Shown: one piece after another, positions 12,542-25,200 of the stretch | Numbering within the stretch: position 1 is the stretch's first letter | Layout: each line of letters starts with the position of its first letter | Assembly: GCF_020882245.1 (NCBI RefSeq) | Contig: NC_083597.1 | Coordinates: forward strand, 1,274,581 to 1,338,580 | Direction: 5' to 3' | From: Rhopalosiphum padi | Lineage: Eukaryota > Arthropoda > Insecta > Hemiptera > Aphididae | DNA length: 64,000 bases | Program-made: the position numbers and the translations under genes | The notes under the pieces: generated by a model | The model's database searches: none | Told to the model about the DNA's origin: nothing | What the model saw: the letters and a program-made list of their open reading frames with translations, nothing else

Positions 12542-12900
12542 GTCGGAAAACGTGTGGATAATGTCCACGTATTAAACGAAACGACGAGTGACGACCGATG
12601 TCGCGGGTAGACAGGTTTTCGGCAGCGATACGCGTAATACAACAGTGAGATGGCGAGCGAGAGAGCGGACGAACAGTACGTGTAATGCGTGCGGCTAACG
12701 TGACGCGACTGAATGGTAAAGACCAAACGTAAAAACTGAACGGCGATTGTGGCGATTGCCGTGCTCTACGGGCCGGTGTTTGTCAGTGGTGGTGTTGTGA
12801 GCGGTACTCCCGCAGACAACAGCTGTGCACCGCGATGGCAGCGGTCCCCCGCCGAGGCCGCGGACGTGCACTGACTTGCAGTGTCGTGTTCCAGAATGTT
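12542..12900 (-). promoter_or_regulatory. CpG-rich promoter / 5' UTR region of the TRAF4-like gene
   Basis: The densest CpG block in the window lies directly upstream of the candidate first exon (CGCCGAGGCCGCGGACG near 12851, GGGCCGGTG near 12770). A GAGA-type motif, GCGAGCGAGAGAGCGG, lies at 12652-12667. No TATA box is evident at a suitable distance, so a dispersed initiator promoter is more likely. It could also drive divergent plus-strand transcription. Confidence 0.5.
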
Positions 12901-13265
12901 TGTTATTGTATTTTGCTGCGCAGATCTGGTATCGAGAATCAAGATTGGTTTAAATCTATGCTAAAATTAAATTCAACTCGAATGAGCTTTATTTTAACGA
13001 TTTAATGGTTCCTTGTGATACGACAGATAATTTCCGCCAGGAAATGATGTTTTTCGATTTTTCAATTCTGAGTAAGATGAATTGGTTTCATTATAAAATC
13101 GTTTTTTAATTTTCCAAATTATTTTGTTGTTAAAATGTATATGATTTTCAATTTTAATAGTTCTAACTCAAAAATGTACTACTATGTTCATCATAAGTTC
13201 ATGGTTATAATTCTTTTTTTTGAAAATAAGTTATTCCTTACTTGCGTTATACATAATATCATTAA
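12901..13265. other. AT-rich intergenic, nothing recognised
   Basis: I see no exon, RNA gene or repeat boundary here. A 56-codon ORF runs in from 12835 and ends at 13005 but has no recognisable features. Confidence 0.5.
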
Positions 13266-13594
13266 TATCTAGAGATTTATTTATTTATTCGTATGGCTTA
13301 ACCAATCAACGTTACAGCAAATATATATAAATAAAATAAAAAAAAAATAAACAAATAAATAAATATTAAATATAAAACATAAACAAAAATTAAGATAAAT
13401 TGAGATTGAAAGGTTACAAGGATGTATAACATATATGATATAATTGAGTATAATATAATATAGTGAAGCGTGAATAGTTTACAGTTGAACGTCCAGTTCC
13501 CTTATCCACTTAATTGCTTCTGGTGTTATAGCGTGGATTTCTTTGATACCCTGGTTGAATTTCCTTAATTTACATTCTTTTATTATCTAGAGAT
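13266..13594 (-). mobile_element. 5'-truncated LINE (non-LTR retrotransposon) 3' end with 11-bp target-site duplication
   Basis: Identical direct repeats TATCTAGAGAT at 13266-13276 and 13584-13594 bracket a 307-bp insert. On the minus strand the insert starts in an ORF end, contains a 3' UTR and finishes in an A-rich (AATAAATAAATAAA-type) tail right at the left duplication. This is the layout of a target-primed, 5'-truncated LINE copy. The family was not assigned. Confidence 0.7.
13479..13580 (-). pseudogene. C-terminal fragment of a LINE-encoded protein
   Basis: About 33 codons open to a TAA at 13481-13479: ..CKLRKFNQGIKEIHAITP.. then ..AIKWIRELDVQL. It is truncated at its N-terminus by the insertion boundary. 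The peptide presumably comes from the end of the second ORF (reverse transcriptase polyprotein), inferred from its place just before the 3' UTR and tail; I cannot match it to a named family. Confidence 0.5.
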
Positions 13595-14985
13595 AATAAA
13601 TAAATATACATGTTTTGGCTTACTAAGTTCCATAAGCAAAATAAAAATAATTAATTTTTGTTTTTATGTTTTACCTAATTCAAGAATATTTATCGTGTTG
13701 TGCGATTTTGAAACTTTTCGTTATTACGTATGTTATTATAAACTTTACACAATTCAAAAAAATTCATAAAAATTAAAGGTTAACCTTTTAACTTATAGAA
13801 AAATTAATTAATAGTTAATATAATAAGTAATAGGTATTTTAACTACCTACCTAAATAAATAATACGTAAAGAATTCGTAGAAATAAGGGCTGATATCACC
13901 TCAGCTCAGAATTGTTTATCGTATGCATTGATTTATCATTGAATTCAAATTAATACATTACAGGATTACAGTGACCTACTCGTTGACAAGGCGTACTCGA
14001 AACCGCTTCTATACAGTAGAATGAGGGGCGACTATTCCGTTTTTTCCATTGAAGTTTTCGTGCAAATAATTTTAACATCAACATTTTTGACATTTTTTTT
14101 AACATTACAAAATTGAATTAGTTTTTTTTAAAATAGCTTTTGATGTATAGGTCAAAAAACTATTTGTTAACTCTAAAAACACCGACCAATCGTTATAACT
14201 TATAATATGCACGATTAATTTGCATTAACCATTGGCTGCTAATAATAGTTAATAGCAATATTATAATGTATATAATAATTAATAAGTAATGTCGATTATT
14301 ATGTGCTTAAAAAGTATGATGAAATGAATTGGTTATTATGTTTAGTCTATCTACGCAGCCGATTTTGTATTTTATCTTATTTGTACATTTTATTCAAGGG
14401 TGTTTTCATTATATTAATTAATTAATTATTTTAGATGTTGAAATTTATAAGATTAAATAATCAATGACCGTCAGTTTTCTTTAGTTATAATATAATACAA
14501 AAATGTAACTATGTAAGTATAATCAATAAACCTATTAGTTAAAAACATCAATATAATAATATTACAATACCTATATGCCTATATGGCTTTATTTTCCACA
14601 CCCGATAAAACGGCAAAAATTTTAATAATAGTATTTTCACGATTAGGAAAATTTAATCATGTTTGACATGGTTATTTGCTATTTATTTTTTTTTTACTGT
14701 ACATAGATTAATTTTTTAGCGATACTCAATTGGCTTATTATAATGTAATAATGTATGATGAATATATATATATATATGATGTATAATGTATATTATAAAA
14801 TAAAGATATATCAAGGCTAGAAATACTTTGTAGTGTATTGAGTACTTAATTATTAATATTATTTTTGTTTGAACCCGACGATATCGTAGGTTTGGTATTC
14901 CATACTTCAATAAATAATATTTATGCCAAGTTCTATCTCTATGTAGGTACGTTACGTATACAAACGAATCAATGGAATCTGACGA
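13595..14985. other. AT-rich intergenic; short (AT)n tract
   Basis: No gene recognised. An alternating AT tract lies at 14761-14778. The segment near 13960-14045 is slightly GC-richer, without ORF or repeat structure that I can name. Confidence 0.5.
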
Positions 14986-15215
14986 AAATCGTTACGAGAG
15001 AGTGGAACATTATACGTATAAAAAACACGCGCGCGTTAAATTGCAACTTTGCGACGTCGTCGTCGCACTTTCTCTAAGCGAACATTTACTCCGTTAACGC
15101 GACGCGACGCGTTTTGCCGCGTTTTAGGTGTATCGAATTCGATCGAATTACCAGTTTTTTAGAAACGTGCAGCGTCGGTGTACGCGACAATCAAATAATT
15201 AGGTCGGGCATTTTC
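14986..15215. promoter_or_regulatory. CpG island, possible promoter or non-coding first exon
   Basis: Dense CpG in an otherwise CpG-poor area: ACACGCGCGCG near 15026, GCGACGTCGTCGTCGC near 15050 and GCGACGCGACGCG near 15099. No open frame of note and no clear splice donor. It could be a distal promoter of the minus-strand TRAF4-like gene 2.4 kb away or of an unseen transcript. Confidence 0.35.
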
Positions 15216-18200
15216 GCGAACAACGTGTTTTTTTATCATAGATAATCATATATTGGTAAAAATAAGTATGTTTTGAAATACAGAGATATCCATTTAAATT
15301 GTAATTTGCAAACCTATTGGTATATTAAGTTATTTATTAAAAATGTATTATACAAAAAATAGTAGTGTTAAAAATGACCGGTTAAAATGGAAGATTGCTC
15401 GTTACAGTTTTTACTAAGCAATATAACAATGTATACCTACAAATTAAAATTACTAAAAAAACTGATAATTTCTATTAAGTTCGATGTTCTTTTTTGCTTT
15501 TTCCAATTAAAATATACAGAAATTACATTACATTCATAATTTTTATTTCTTTAGATTAATATATTTACCATTGATATTTGAACAACAAAACTATTATACG
15601 ATCACAAACATATACCTATTAAAATATTTGTCTGTGTATATATCATTATTTTTGTAATGTAGATAATATAGTAGGTATACATATTAATATTATCTTATAA
15701 TATTCTTCTTTCATATCAAATAATTAAAATATAATTAAACTTTAGTCAAAACACAATTAATATAGGTATGAGATAAAACTTAAAACGTTTCTAAGTATTA
15801 TTTTATAGTTACAATTTAAAAGTATATTTTTACAGTTATTAATGGCATTAACTATCAAGTAATTAAGTAATAATTAGCTGATAGGTATATATTTTGACAT
15901 TTGACTTTTTAAATAAACAATGCTAAGAGTTTTTTATTGTTGCTAAAATTTAAATTGTTAAAAGAAAAACACACTCATCATTTTATACAACAGTCAACAG
16001 AAAAGGTTTTAAATTATAATTTTTAAATCACATTAACATTTTTTATTATTGAAGAAACATGTGATTGATTGTTTATTTTTATAATTTATTCTAGAACAAT
16101 TTTAATTCTTTTCTCAATACATAAAAATCTTAATATTTACATTAATATTTTTTGATATAAAAGTGGATTGTATTATAAAAATAATAACCTATATTATTTG
16201 ACATACATAATAATTAATAACTATGTTTACTGTTTTTATACCTAATTTATAAATGAATCTAATAATTCGACATAATTAATTGACATAAATTATACAATAC
16301 AACATGTAGAATAATAAAAATGTAACCATGAAAGAAAATTACCTAACACATAAGTAAAATATAATATATATAATATATATACCCCTAGCATGTGTATAAT
16401 CTAATCATGTTTGATGTTTAATGCGCGGTTTTGAATATAGAATGTACCCTAATGTATATACTTAGCCCATAAAAAGAATTCAACTAATACGAGTTTTAAC
16501 ATATTTTAATTTACATTTTTTTCATTCTCAATGAACTATTGACATTATTACCGGAAAACATTAAAAAAAAATCCCTAATATAAGTTATGTATTAGCTGAA
16601 TTATTATTAGGGGGACATAGATATATTTTGTGTTTTGGACAAAATATAAAGGGCATTCAAGGTCAAAAACATGGCAACTGCTGTTTTCCATTGCATGCTA
16701 TAAGATAATAGACTACTATATATTATGAATATATTATAAAGGATTAAAGAAGAGAAGCGACATAAAATAATATCTTCTATTCCAACTGCAGTATGGTCAG
16801 TATGGCTGTACATAAAATAATTATAATTGTTTATAGTTATACATAGTTTACCTAACCTATAGTTATACATACATTTTTGAGTGTTAGACTATAATATCAA
16901 TATTTAATACATTATGTTTTCTGTTAAACAGAAAACCAATGTATAATAATCGAAATTAAATATCGTAAATAAATATAATTACCTATATACCTATATGGCT
17001 ATAAATAATATTAACTATTTAACATTTTAAATTATTATTGTTGTATAAATAATCAATAAAATGTAAGTCATAATTTATAGGCATTAATAGATTATGTATA
17101 AATATAATAAAATAATAGTATAAAATGTACCTAAATGATGTATTTTATCGTGAAGTAGTGAATATCTATGTATATATATGTTTTATAGTATATTTTATAA
17201 ATATACACGAGAGAGAAACAATCACGAAAATAAGAATTTTCAATATCATATTTTTAACTAAATAGTAAATACAGCGTTGTTGTAAGTCGTTAGACGATTA
17301 ATGACCCCAACATTTTCCTAAACTTACCTATTCAATATAGGAACCGTAGTGGTTTTAAGATACGTCATGCATTTTTATAATAACTGCGTTATAATTAATT
17401 AAAAAAAAATCATATCATGGTTAAACGTATTACTGGGTGATTGTATATTTTAAATTTAAATAAATGAATATGACAAACAATAATAAAATAAATTAATAAT
17501 TTTAGTTGTATCTAAAAGCAATACTATTTTTCGAATTGTTTGATATTGACTAAAAAAATTATATAATAAATACGGAATTCCATAATTATAATTGTAATTT
17601 TTAAATTTTATTATTTAACTATATAACAAAGTAAACTATTGTCACAAAAATACTTTGTATTAACCGTATGAGTGTACAACGTAATATTATACAAAATATT
17701 CTTCTAATTTATAAAAAATAAACCATAAAAATTAATATTTAAATTTGTAAAATAATGAAAATTATGAAATACTTTAGTTACATCTTAATCTTAGGTTGTA
17801 TATTAAAATAAACTAATATTGGTAATACAGTATATATGTAAATATCACGATTAATATTTAAAATGTTGTCAGAATTACATTATAAAATATAACATAATAT
17901 AATGCAATAATGGTATAATTACTATGGTCACAAATAATTATTAATAAATCGTAAATATGTAAATTCTAAATTTGTAGGTGTTACATTGATTGTATCTGTA
18001 TTGTTTGTAATTCATAGAAAAAATCAGAGTGTTTAATAACGCACACTTCAAATTATACTTTTAATTTTTAATTGCTTATCGAAATTGATTTTATTTTTTA
18101 TTTGCTCAATTAAACATTTTAATTAGCTATTAAAGGTTATAAAAATATGCATTTTATAAATTGTATTTATTTTATTTTGTTTGCACTGCTTATTACAATA

Positions 18201-18440
18201 ATAAATGCGCCTTTATAATAAACATTTTTTTTGATGACATTGCACTATTTTTTCATCAAAGATCTATTTTAATTTTATTAACCTATATACATACTATATG
18301 TCTAAAATATATGCAACTAGTAACTATAATAAATTATAAATAACGGTCGTAGAAGTTTCCTAGACTCCTATATAATATCTACAATATATACCTCGTCAAT
18401 AAGAAACCTGTAAATAATATTATATAGCTACGTGTTCCCC
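15216..18440. other. very AT-rich intergenic DNA, nothing recognised
   Basis: About 3.2 kb of A/T-dominated sequence with small stop-rich ORFs only. No transposon ends, splice-bounded exons or RNA genes are visible. Confidence 0.5.
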
Positions 18441-19950
18441 ATCTTGAAAGTGATGATGACGATGAGGCTTGCAAATTTACGTATACTCGTTTTTCCAGAA
18501 TATCGACACATTGCACTAGTGATGTTGTTTAAGCGCCCGTAAACATCATCGCAAAAATGGTATAATTGAGAATCGTATATACAACATTAAGGGAAAACGT
18601 TCGGTCAATAGCTGATTAGCCGTAGTTTTCCTTTAAAACTGAAAAACAGAATATATGTGCTATGTGGTTATTAGCTCACGAGTAACAAAAACTTTGTGGT
18701 TTCTCGACTGTGGTATACATTTTGCAACCAGGGTCGTAGTATAAAGTTATTCACTTAGACCGCGGTAAACAGAATCTGCCAGCCTAACCACATCCTTATT
18801 ATTACAGTAAATTTACAAAAAGGTAACTGCAATATTATCCGTCGTCAATTAGTCATTTTTTTTCCGTGATTTTTGTTTTTGCGTCTGTATTTTCGATTAA
18901 ACCATTTTTACTCGTCCAATATTACCAAGTTATATGTAGCGGGATGAAATTCTAGTGGACTACTGAGTAGATATTTTTGAAGCTCACTATTTCTATACTA
19001 TACTACACTATTCCTGATTCGACGTCATCCATACAATGGCTAATGTTATCGTGTCCAGGTAAAACGCACATAATGATTTTTATTTTATTTACACGTTCCT
19101 TGAAATTTGTAAATGATTAAAATAATATAATAACTTTAATATTTATAAATAATATTAATCTAACTAGTAGGGCCATTAATGGCGTAGGGCCATCAATGGC
19201 TTCTTATAATCAAAAGAGCCAATATATATTTAACTACCTAAACACATTGCTTATTGTTTTTTATCTGAACAAACAGTAAATATTTTATAGAAATAAATAA
19301 ATAATAATTTTAAAATAAAACAGTGGACGTAGACAAGTAGTGTCCGTGGATGCTCCCTTCTCTCATGTTTTTCAATTCTTGTACCTACAAACGTTAATTA
19401 ATTTACTCATTGTATTAATAATTGTGTTAACAGATTGTAAATATCGTTTATAAATAATAAAAATAATAAAAAAATAGGTGAGATTCAGATGCGATTCAAA
19501 CGTTTTTCTAACCGTTATTTTGGCATTGTTTAGAATATGAAAATATAATCAATATTGTAATTTAATATCATTCGATTTTTGGAATTAAATATACCAGGTA
19601 TAAAGGTAATATAAATATAAACTATATGAAACAATACTTGTAGATTTTCTCCACTTTGTTGTGTTTATACTGCAGTATAGTTATACATATACTATATGTA
19701 TATAATACTCGTATACTCTAATGTATACTGTATGTCTGTATATTTAGGTTAGATATATACACAGATTTGTAAAATTCAACAAGTAAACCTTAGTAAAATA
19801 GTCACGTTGAGCATTCATATGCCGTTCATTGAATTTTAATGGTTAGGTATATCATATGAAATAAAAATTGATAATTCCATAAAAAATAAAAATTACGCTG
19901 ATAATTTATAGTTAAATTTGTTCAGTTGACCATAAAATAGAGGTAAGTGT
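18441..19950. other. intergenic with modest GC patches and a short palindromic direct repeat
   Basis: 18441-19060 is slightly GC-richer, without an ORF. At 19169-19200 the unit AGGGCCATYAATGGC occurs twice, 17 bp apart, and each unit holds an inverted repeat (CCATTAATGG, CCATCAATGG). Nothing else recognised. Confidence 0.4.
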
Positions 19951-20728
19951 TCTTTAAAAATCATCTCGTACGTACATAAAAATACATTATTGTTATTGAG
20001 ATCATATTATTGTTAAACTTACCATAAAAACTATATTAGTTAGTAGTTACCGATACACTAACATGAAGTTTGGCATACTTAAATTATATAGGTGAAATCA
20101 ATGAATTATTGCTATAGATTTTGATGTATATAATATTCATACAAAACGTAGTTTATTGTATAGTTACAAGTTACAAGTTCCTAAAATATTTATAACCGTA
20201 TCGATATTCGCAGTCGATTCGCATGTAGTCATATTATTATTACATTGAATTAATTCAGCACCGATGGCATCGTGGCAAAGAGGTAAAATGCATAAAAAAA
20301 TAGGTATGTTAATAATATTAACGGTTAAACTTATGCATTTAAGCATACAAGAATGTCAGGGGATTTAAAAAATCACCAAATGCGTGTATATAAAAATGTT
20401 TTATTGTTATTGAGACCATATTATTATTGCTACCCACCATAAAAATCATATGATTTACCTAGTATATACTAGTTACCGATACATTGACATGTATTGTTGA
20501 ACATACTTAAATTATTTTAGTGAAATTTATGAATTATTATTAAGTATATTTTGTTACATTTTCATACATTCAAAAACCATACAAAACGTACATAGTATAA
20601 TGTTGAATATTGTATAGCTACGACTGTCTATAATATTTATAACAGCATTGATAGTTCATACGCAGTCTCATATTATTATTATATTGCGTTAATTCTACGC
20701 TGGTGGTGAAGAGGTGAAATGTCACACA
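19951..20728. repeat. old tandem duplication, two diverged units of about 0.35-0.4 kb
   Basis: Unit 1 (about 19951-20294) and unit 2 (about 20366-20728) share in the same order: ATAAAAATRY..ATTGTTATTGAGAYCATATTATT, ..GTTACCGATACA.., ..CATACTTAAATTAT.., ..CATACAAAACGTA.., ..ATAATATTTATAAC-like, ..CATATTATTATTA.. and AGAGGTRAAATG. The offset grows from about 414 to 430 bp through small indels. Neither unit is coding. Confidence 0.75.
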
Positions 20729-20769
20729 CATTCGACCGTACATATACGTGTATATATTTAAATTTATTA

Positions 20770-21060
20770 TTATTAGAAACAGGTTTAGCGCCTCCGCCTG
20801 TCTCGCGTGTCCTTAACGACAACATCCGCGTCCTTGCCACCGGCGCTACCACCGCCGCCTATCGCATTACGATGGGGAGGGAGAAAAAACTCCGTTTAAT
20901 ACGTGCGCTATTTCGTCGCGACTCACCTGCCCAGGGGAATGGCATTTCAAATAGTTCCGGTCAGTTTCACACAAGCTCGATGCGCGACGCACGGATGAAC
21001 TATTACTCGATATATTATATAACGTAATAAATAATAATAATAATACGTGATCCATAAACT
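20770..21060 (-). promoter_or_regulatory. CpG-rich block with consensus minus-strand splice donor
   Basis: A GC-rich insert (GCCTCCGCCTGTCTCGCG near 20789, CACCGGCGCTACC near 20839) follows the tandem duplication. On the minus strand it contains GGGCAG|GTGAGT, a full-consensus donor with the exon ending at 20927. The upstream sequence reads open for 43 codons from an ATG at 21055, but the peptide is not recognisable. It could be a non-coding or alternative first exon of a minus-strand transcript. Confidence 0.3.
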
Positions 21061-21735
21061 GCTGCGAAAATACGAATGAAAATCGTAAGACAATTAAACG
21101 TTATTTTTTTTTACTGTTTATATAAACGGTATAAACGATAAACGGCATGTTTCAGTAGAGCGGCGAATAGAGCATATTGAAAGACTGAAAGAGGTTAACA
21201 AGAGAAAGGGAATGGTTTAAGTGTGTACATAATAATAATAGTCCGAGAAAATCAATATTGGTTACAGGTAAATGCGACCGCTTATACTTGTGTATCTTAT
21301 ACTACATGTTTTGGTTTATTTTCTATAAAAACGATCTATAGGCATAGTAGTTACTATTTATTATCATCTTTCAACACACATGTAATCGGGGTGCCCGCCC
21401 TCTTACTCACAGGTATTAAATATATTTACGGAATATACACTGCTACATACGCGCTACCGTCGACGTGGTATATAATATATTATTACGCATTTACAATTAT
21501 ACATATGGTACGGAGAAAGGAAAAAAAATTAACGAAACCATTATAATATATTACACGAGAGCAATATAGTTATTTTACCATATTCAATATTCATACCTAA
21601 ATGACAAAAATATATCTATTATTATTAAGTATATGCATTATAAAATCGCTATTGTATTCCCCTATCAATATTTTAGTTAGTTAATCATTTAAACAAACTG
21701 ATTCCCTTGAGATCAAGAAAGACCTACAATAAAAG
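21061..21735. other. intergenic, small ORFs only
   Basis: Mixed sequence with a somewhat GC-richer patch at 21380-21470. The longest plus-strand frame (21223-21546) looks like chance. Nothing recognised. Confidence 0.45.
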
Positions 21736-22236
21736 TGGGGGAAATACGTTTGAGCGCATTTGCCCAAAACATAACACTTTAGAGTTTAGGCAGTAAATCC
21801 ATACAACGTTTGGGCGTAATATTTCCCTTCATAATAGCATGTTTGGGCACATATACTTTGTTGCATATATTAGTATATTATACTAAAACTGAGCCTATTA
21901 GCTTTATCTAGAAGACACCACGAGGAGGATAGCTCAATAGTCCTCCAAAAATATAAACATTTTTTTTTTTAAATATCCTAATTTACTAGTTTATTATTTA
22001 TTAATATTATTGTATATTATGATCTTTTCTATTAGTTAATTAATTTTTTTTTCCGCAAAACGTAGTCCTAATTTTTTATGTCATTTAATATATTTTTTTT
22101 AAACTTCATAAGTTTCCCAACATTTTTTTAACAAACTTTTGTTTTTCTTTAATATTGTGCCCAAAGGTGTTTTTATAAACGTGTTAACAGTTTTCAGGCA
22201 ATTTTTTTAAATTACGCCTAAACGGGTTATACCCAA
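21736..22236. mobile_element. putative MITE-like repeat with imperfect terminal inverted repeats
   Basis: The left end GTGGGGGAAATACGTTTGAG and the right end (reverse complement TTGGGTATAACCCGTTTAGG) align as imperfect inverted repeats, continuing GCGCATTT/GCGTAATTT. TGCCCAAA- and TTTGGGC-type words recur inside (21770, 21807, 21842, 22160). No clear target duplication or ORF. Confidence 0.4.
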
Positions 22237-25200
22237 TAGAAGTAACTTATAGATATTGTGGTGGTTGATGGGTATAAAAGCCAATTAAAAGGTACCGTGC
22301 GTTATTATTATTTCTAAAAAATATTAAAAAACTACGTACCTAAATAATATCAATACAATATTATAAGTATTACATATAAAAGTATTCATTTAAATTCCTC
22401 AGAATTTTTACGCCATATTCCATTAAATTAATATTATAGCAACAGCTTTACGATAAACAATTTATACTGACCACACTTACTTATCGTGTAGTCTACGACG
22501 AATGTGCGTTATTTCGATACAAAAATAGTTAATGTTTCAATTCAAATAGTTCAATCGTATTGTGTATAATATTAACACTTACTATTATACTGATTATCAA
22601 ATATAGAATATATTATATAACTGCGCGGCTAATACAGTAGAGTAAAAACATTGAAGTAATGAAAATAGAGAAAACTTTACAAAAGAAATAATTTTATGAT
22701 GCGTACAATTCTATCAATGTTGTAATACAAAGGCACCCATCATATTCAACTTATAAATTAATTTCAATTGAGTTAGCATTTTTACTACTTACATAAAATA
22801 TATCATTATGTTATATAATCTGCTGTAGTATACCCTTTTTATTTTAAATTGATTAGGGTAAAATACTGAAGTGATATCACGGCATGTCGGTGTCTATTTA
22901 TTATTATGTTATTGGTATTAAACGAAACGAAGGTCGCACAGCGGTTTCAGTGGTGGTTGTTGTTGTTTTTTTTTTACTATAGTTTTATTATTTCGGACAG
23001 GTGTAAGACAATGGCGAGGACGTTCGAGGACGTTAAAGCGGTAATACGGTGGGAAAAGCATCTTAGGAATTCGGTCTGACAGGAAATGTGTGAATTAGAA
23101 AATCCGTTTCGAAAACTCGGGTCATGCCTTTTTATATATATTCGTATATATATATATATACTCGCATCGTTTCCTGTGTGACTATGATACCTACTCGTGT
23201 ACATATTTGTAAGAAAACAAACGCAAAAATAAATAGTTCTCCCAAAAACGGTTGCTTTTCTCGCAATTCAGTTTAATCTTTCAATCGTATACACAACATA
23301 TTATTTTATAAATATACTTTCTTCACAGCGCATGTTCGCATATCGCGTAGATAGTAGAATATACCTGTTTGTATACAATAAATACACTATACGTTATGCA
23401 TTTTACATATATAAAGACTTCGTGGCGTAATAAAATCTGTAACGGTAAGGTGAAAGACAGATGATTTGGAAAATTAAGTTAATTAAATTAAAAGTTAAAT
23501 TAAGTTAAATTTTCACCATGTGTTTCTATTTGTGAACAATTAATGAGATTTATCGGCGTAAAACGTAATTATAACAATATTACATTAATAGATATTATAA
23601 CGTCTAATACGTTCCCGCGTAAGCTAAAAAGTCTCAAATTTAAGAGTTGATAGGAAACATTGTCTTAAATTATATAAAACAATGAAAAAAAAATGGACAC
23701 TTTTATTATTATGCAATTATTAAAGTGATATGATGACAAAAATAAAAATTTGTTCAGTTAAACAAGTAAAAACTAAATTTGTTTTAAATAAATAAAAAGA
23801 AGGATATAGGTAACCACTCTGCCTAAAATTTTAACTGTCCTCACATCTCAAAAATGTCACGTTTTAATTTATTCGATTAATAAATGATATAGTTATCGTA
23901 TTATTGTAAATCCAACTTCCAAATGAAATTAATAAGCTACGGTATTTTTGTGATGAACGATTTATCATTTTCATTCAAAATCATTTTAATCATATTTTAT
24001 TGTTTGCACACCATTTTCGCCACGTCCTTTGCACTTATTTACCCACTGTCAGTTGTCAGTGTATATTAAATAAATATATAAATGTTCACAATTTAAAATG
24101 TATACTTTAACCTTTTGATCGTTTACTCCATGTACTTTATTCTTTACATAAGCACATTACACATGACACGATGTGATATCAAAATATATGCAATAAATTA
24201 AGACCAATAATCAATGTATGATTGTAAATATTATTATGATATTAATCTGTTCGGCTTCAACTTAATCAAATGTAAATTTAATTTTAATTCAACTATATAT
24301 TTTTACGAATTTTTCATTTTAATTCACTGCTGGTTAGTGATTATACTGTAGTTGTTTTATTACATTATAGGTAGTATACGAGTATTAAGTATATTAGTAT
24401 ATTACGTGAATTTAAAATCGAAACATTATTAATCCTATACAATTTTTAATATGCACCAATAATACAATGGGAATAATTTATGTAATACGTACTAATAAGT
24501 AGACTCTACTAACTGTAGTCACGATTCTACAGGTCAAAACCCAAACATTAAATTTAGAAAAATCATTTTTATACTCGTATTTTACTTTTAAATAGTTTAT
24601 AAATAATTATAGCTAGAATACAAAACATACATTTAGATATTCAATAAATTACAATTTCCTATAATATCTACTATTACTATTTTTGAACTGTCGTGATCTG
24701 TGGCTGTCTAAATATTCGGATAATATAATTAACCTAAATGAATATTAACCAATTTTATTGAATCTTTGAATTAATAAATTACTCTATTACACACATCATA
24801 TTACATTATATATACATTATCGTTAGCTGAGCTTATATTATGGTTATTTACTTAAAAATTAAAAGTCTATATATATATACTGATATAACATTATTAGAGC
24901 AAAACATTAGTTTTTGGTTTGGATATTTTGACTGTGATATTTATCATATTATATAGTATATACTCATTATAATAACAATAAGTCTATAAATTGTTAATTA
25001 TTACCTATTATAATGTAAGATGCTTATTGTTTATAGTTCAAAATTGTCTATAATTGATATACGAACTGCAATATATAGGGTGTGAATAATTTTTTGCAAA
25101 ATAGATAGGTCCTTTTTTCGTCTACTGCACCTTCCCGACAACGATGAAAACTTTCTATTATGCCGAATAATACCTATAGCAGTGTGCCAGTGTGCGTTTG

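Noticed and set aside
12542..12568. Extending the TRAF4 first exon to the codon at 12568
   Set aside because: That codon is GTG, not ATG, and an in-frame stop lies just upstream. The first ATG is at 12541.
12354..12575. Plus-strand ORF opposite the candidate TRAF4 first exon
   Set aside because: Antisense shadow; the minus strand has the ATG context, upstream stop and consensus donor.
12835..13005. 56-codon plus-strand ORF starting MAAVPRRGRGRAL next to the TRAF4 promoter
   Set aside because: Composition follows the local CpG block and then AT DNA, there is no conserved motif and no polyadenylation context. Probably a chance frame in a divergent-promoter region.
19999..20020. TGAGATCAT.. 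resembling the start of the bantam microRNA
   Set aside because: Match stops after nine bases, the word is repeated (with change) in the duplicated unit at 20413, and no precursor stem-loop is apparent.
20719..21027. 102-codon plus-strand ORF
   Set aside because: Covers the CpG block but has no domain, and the better signal in the block is a minus-strand splice donor.
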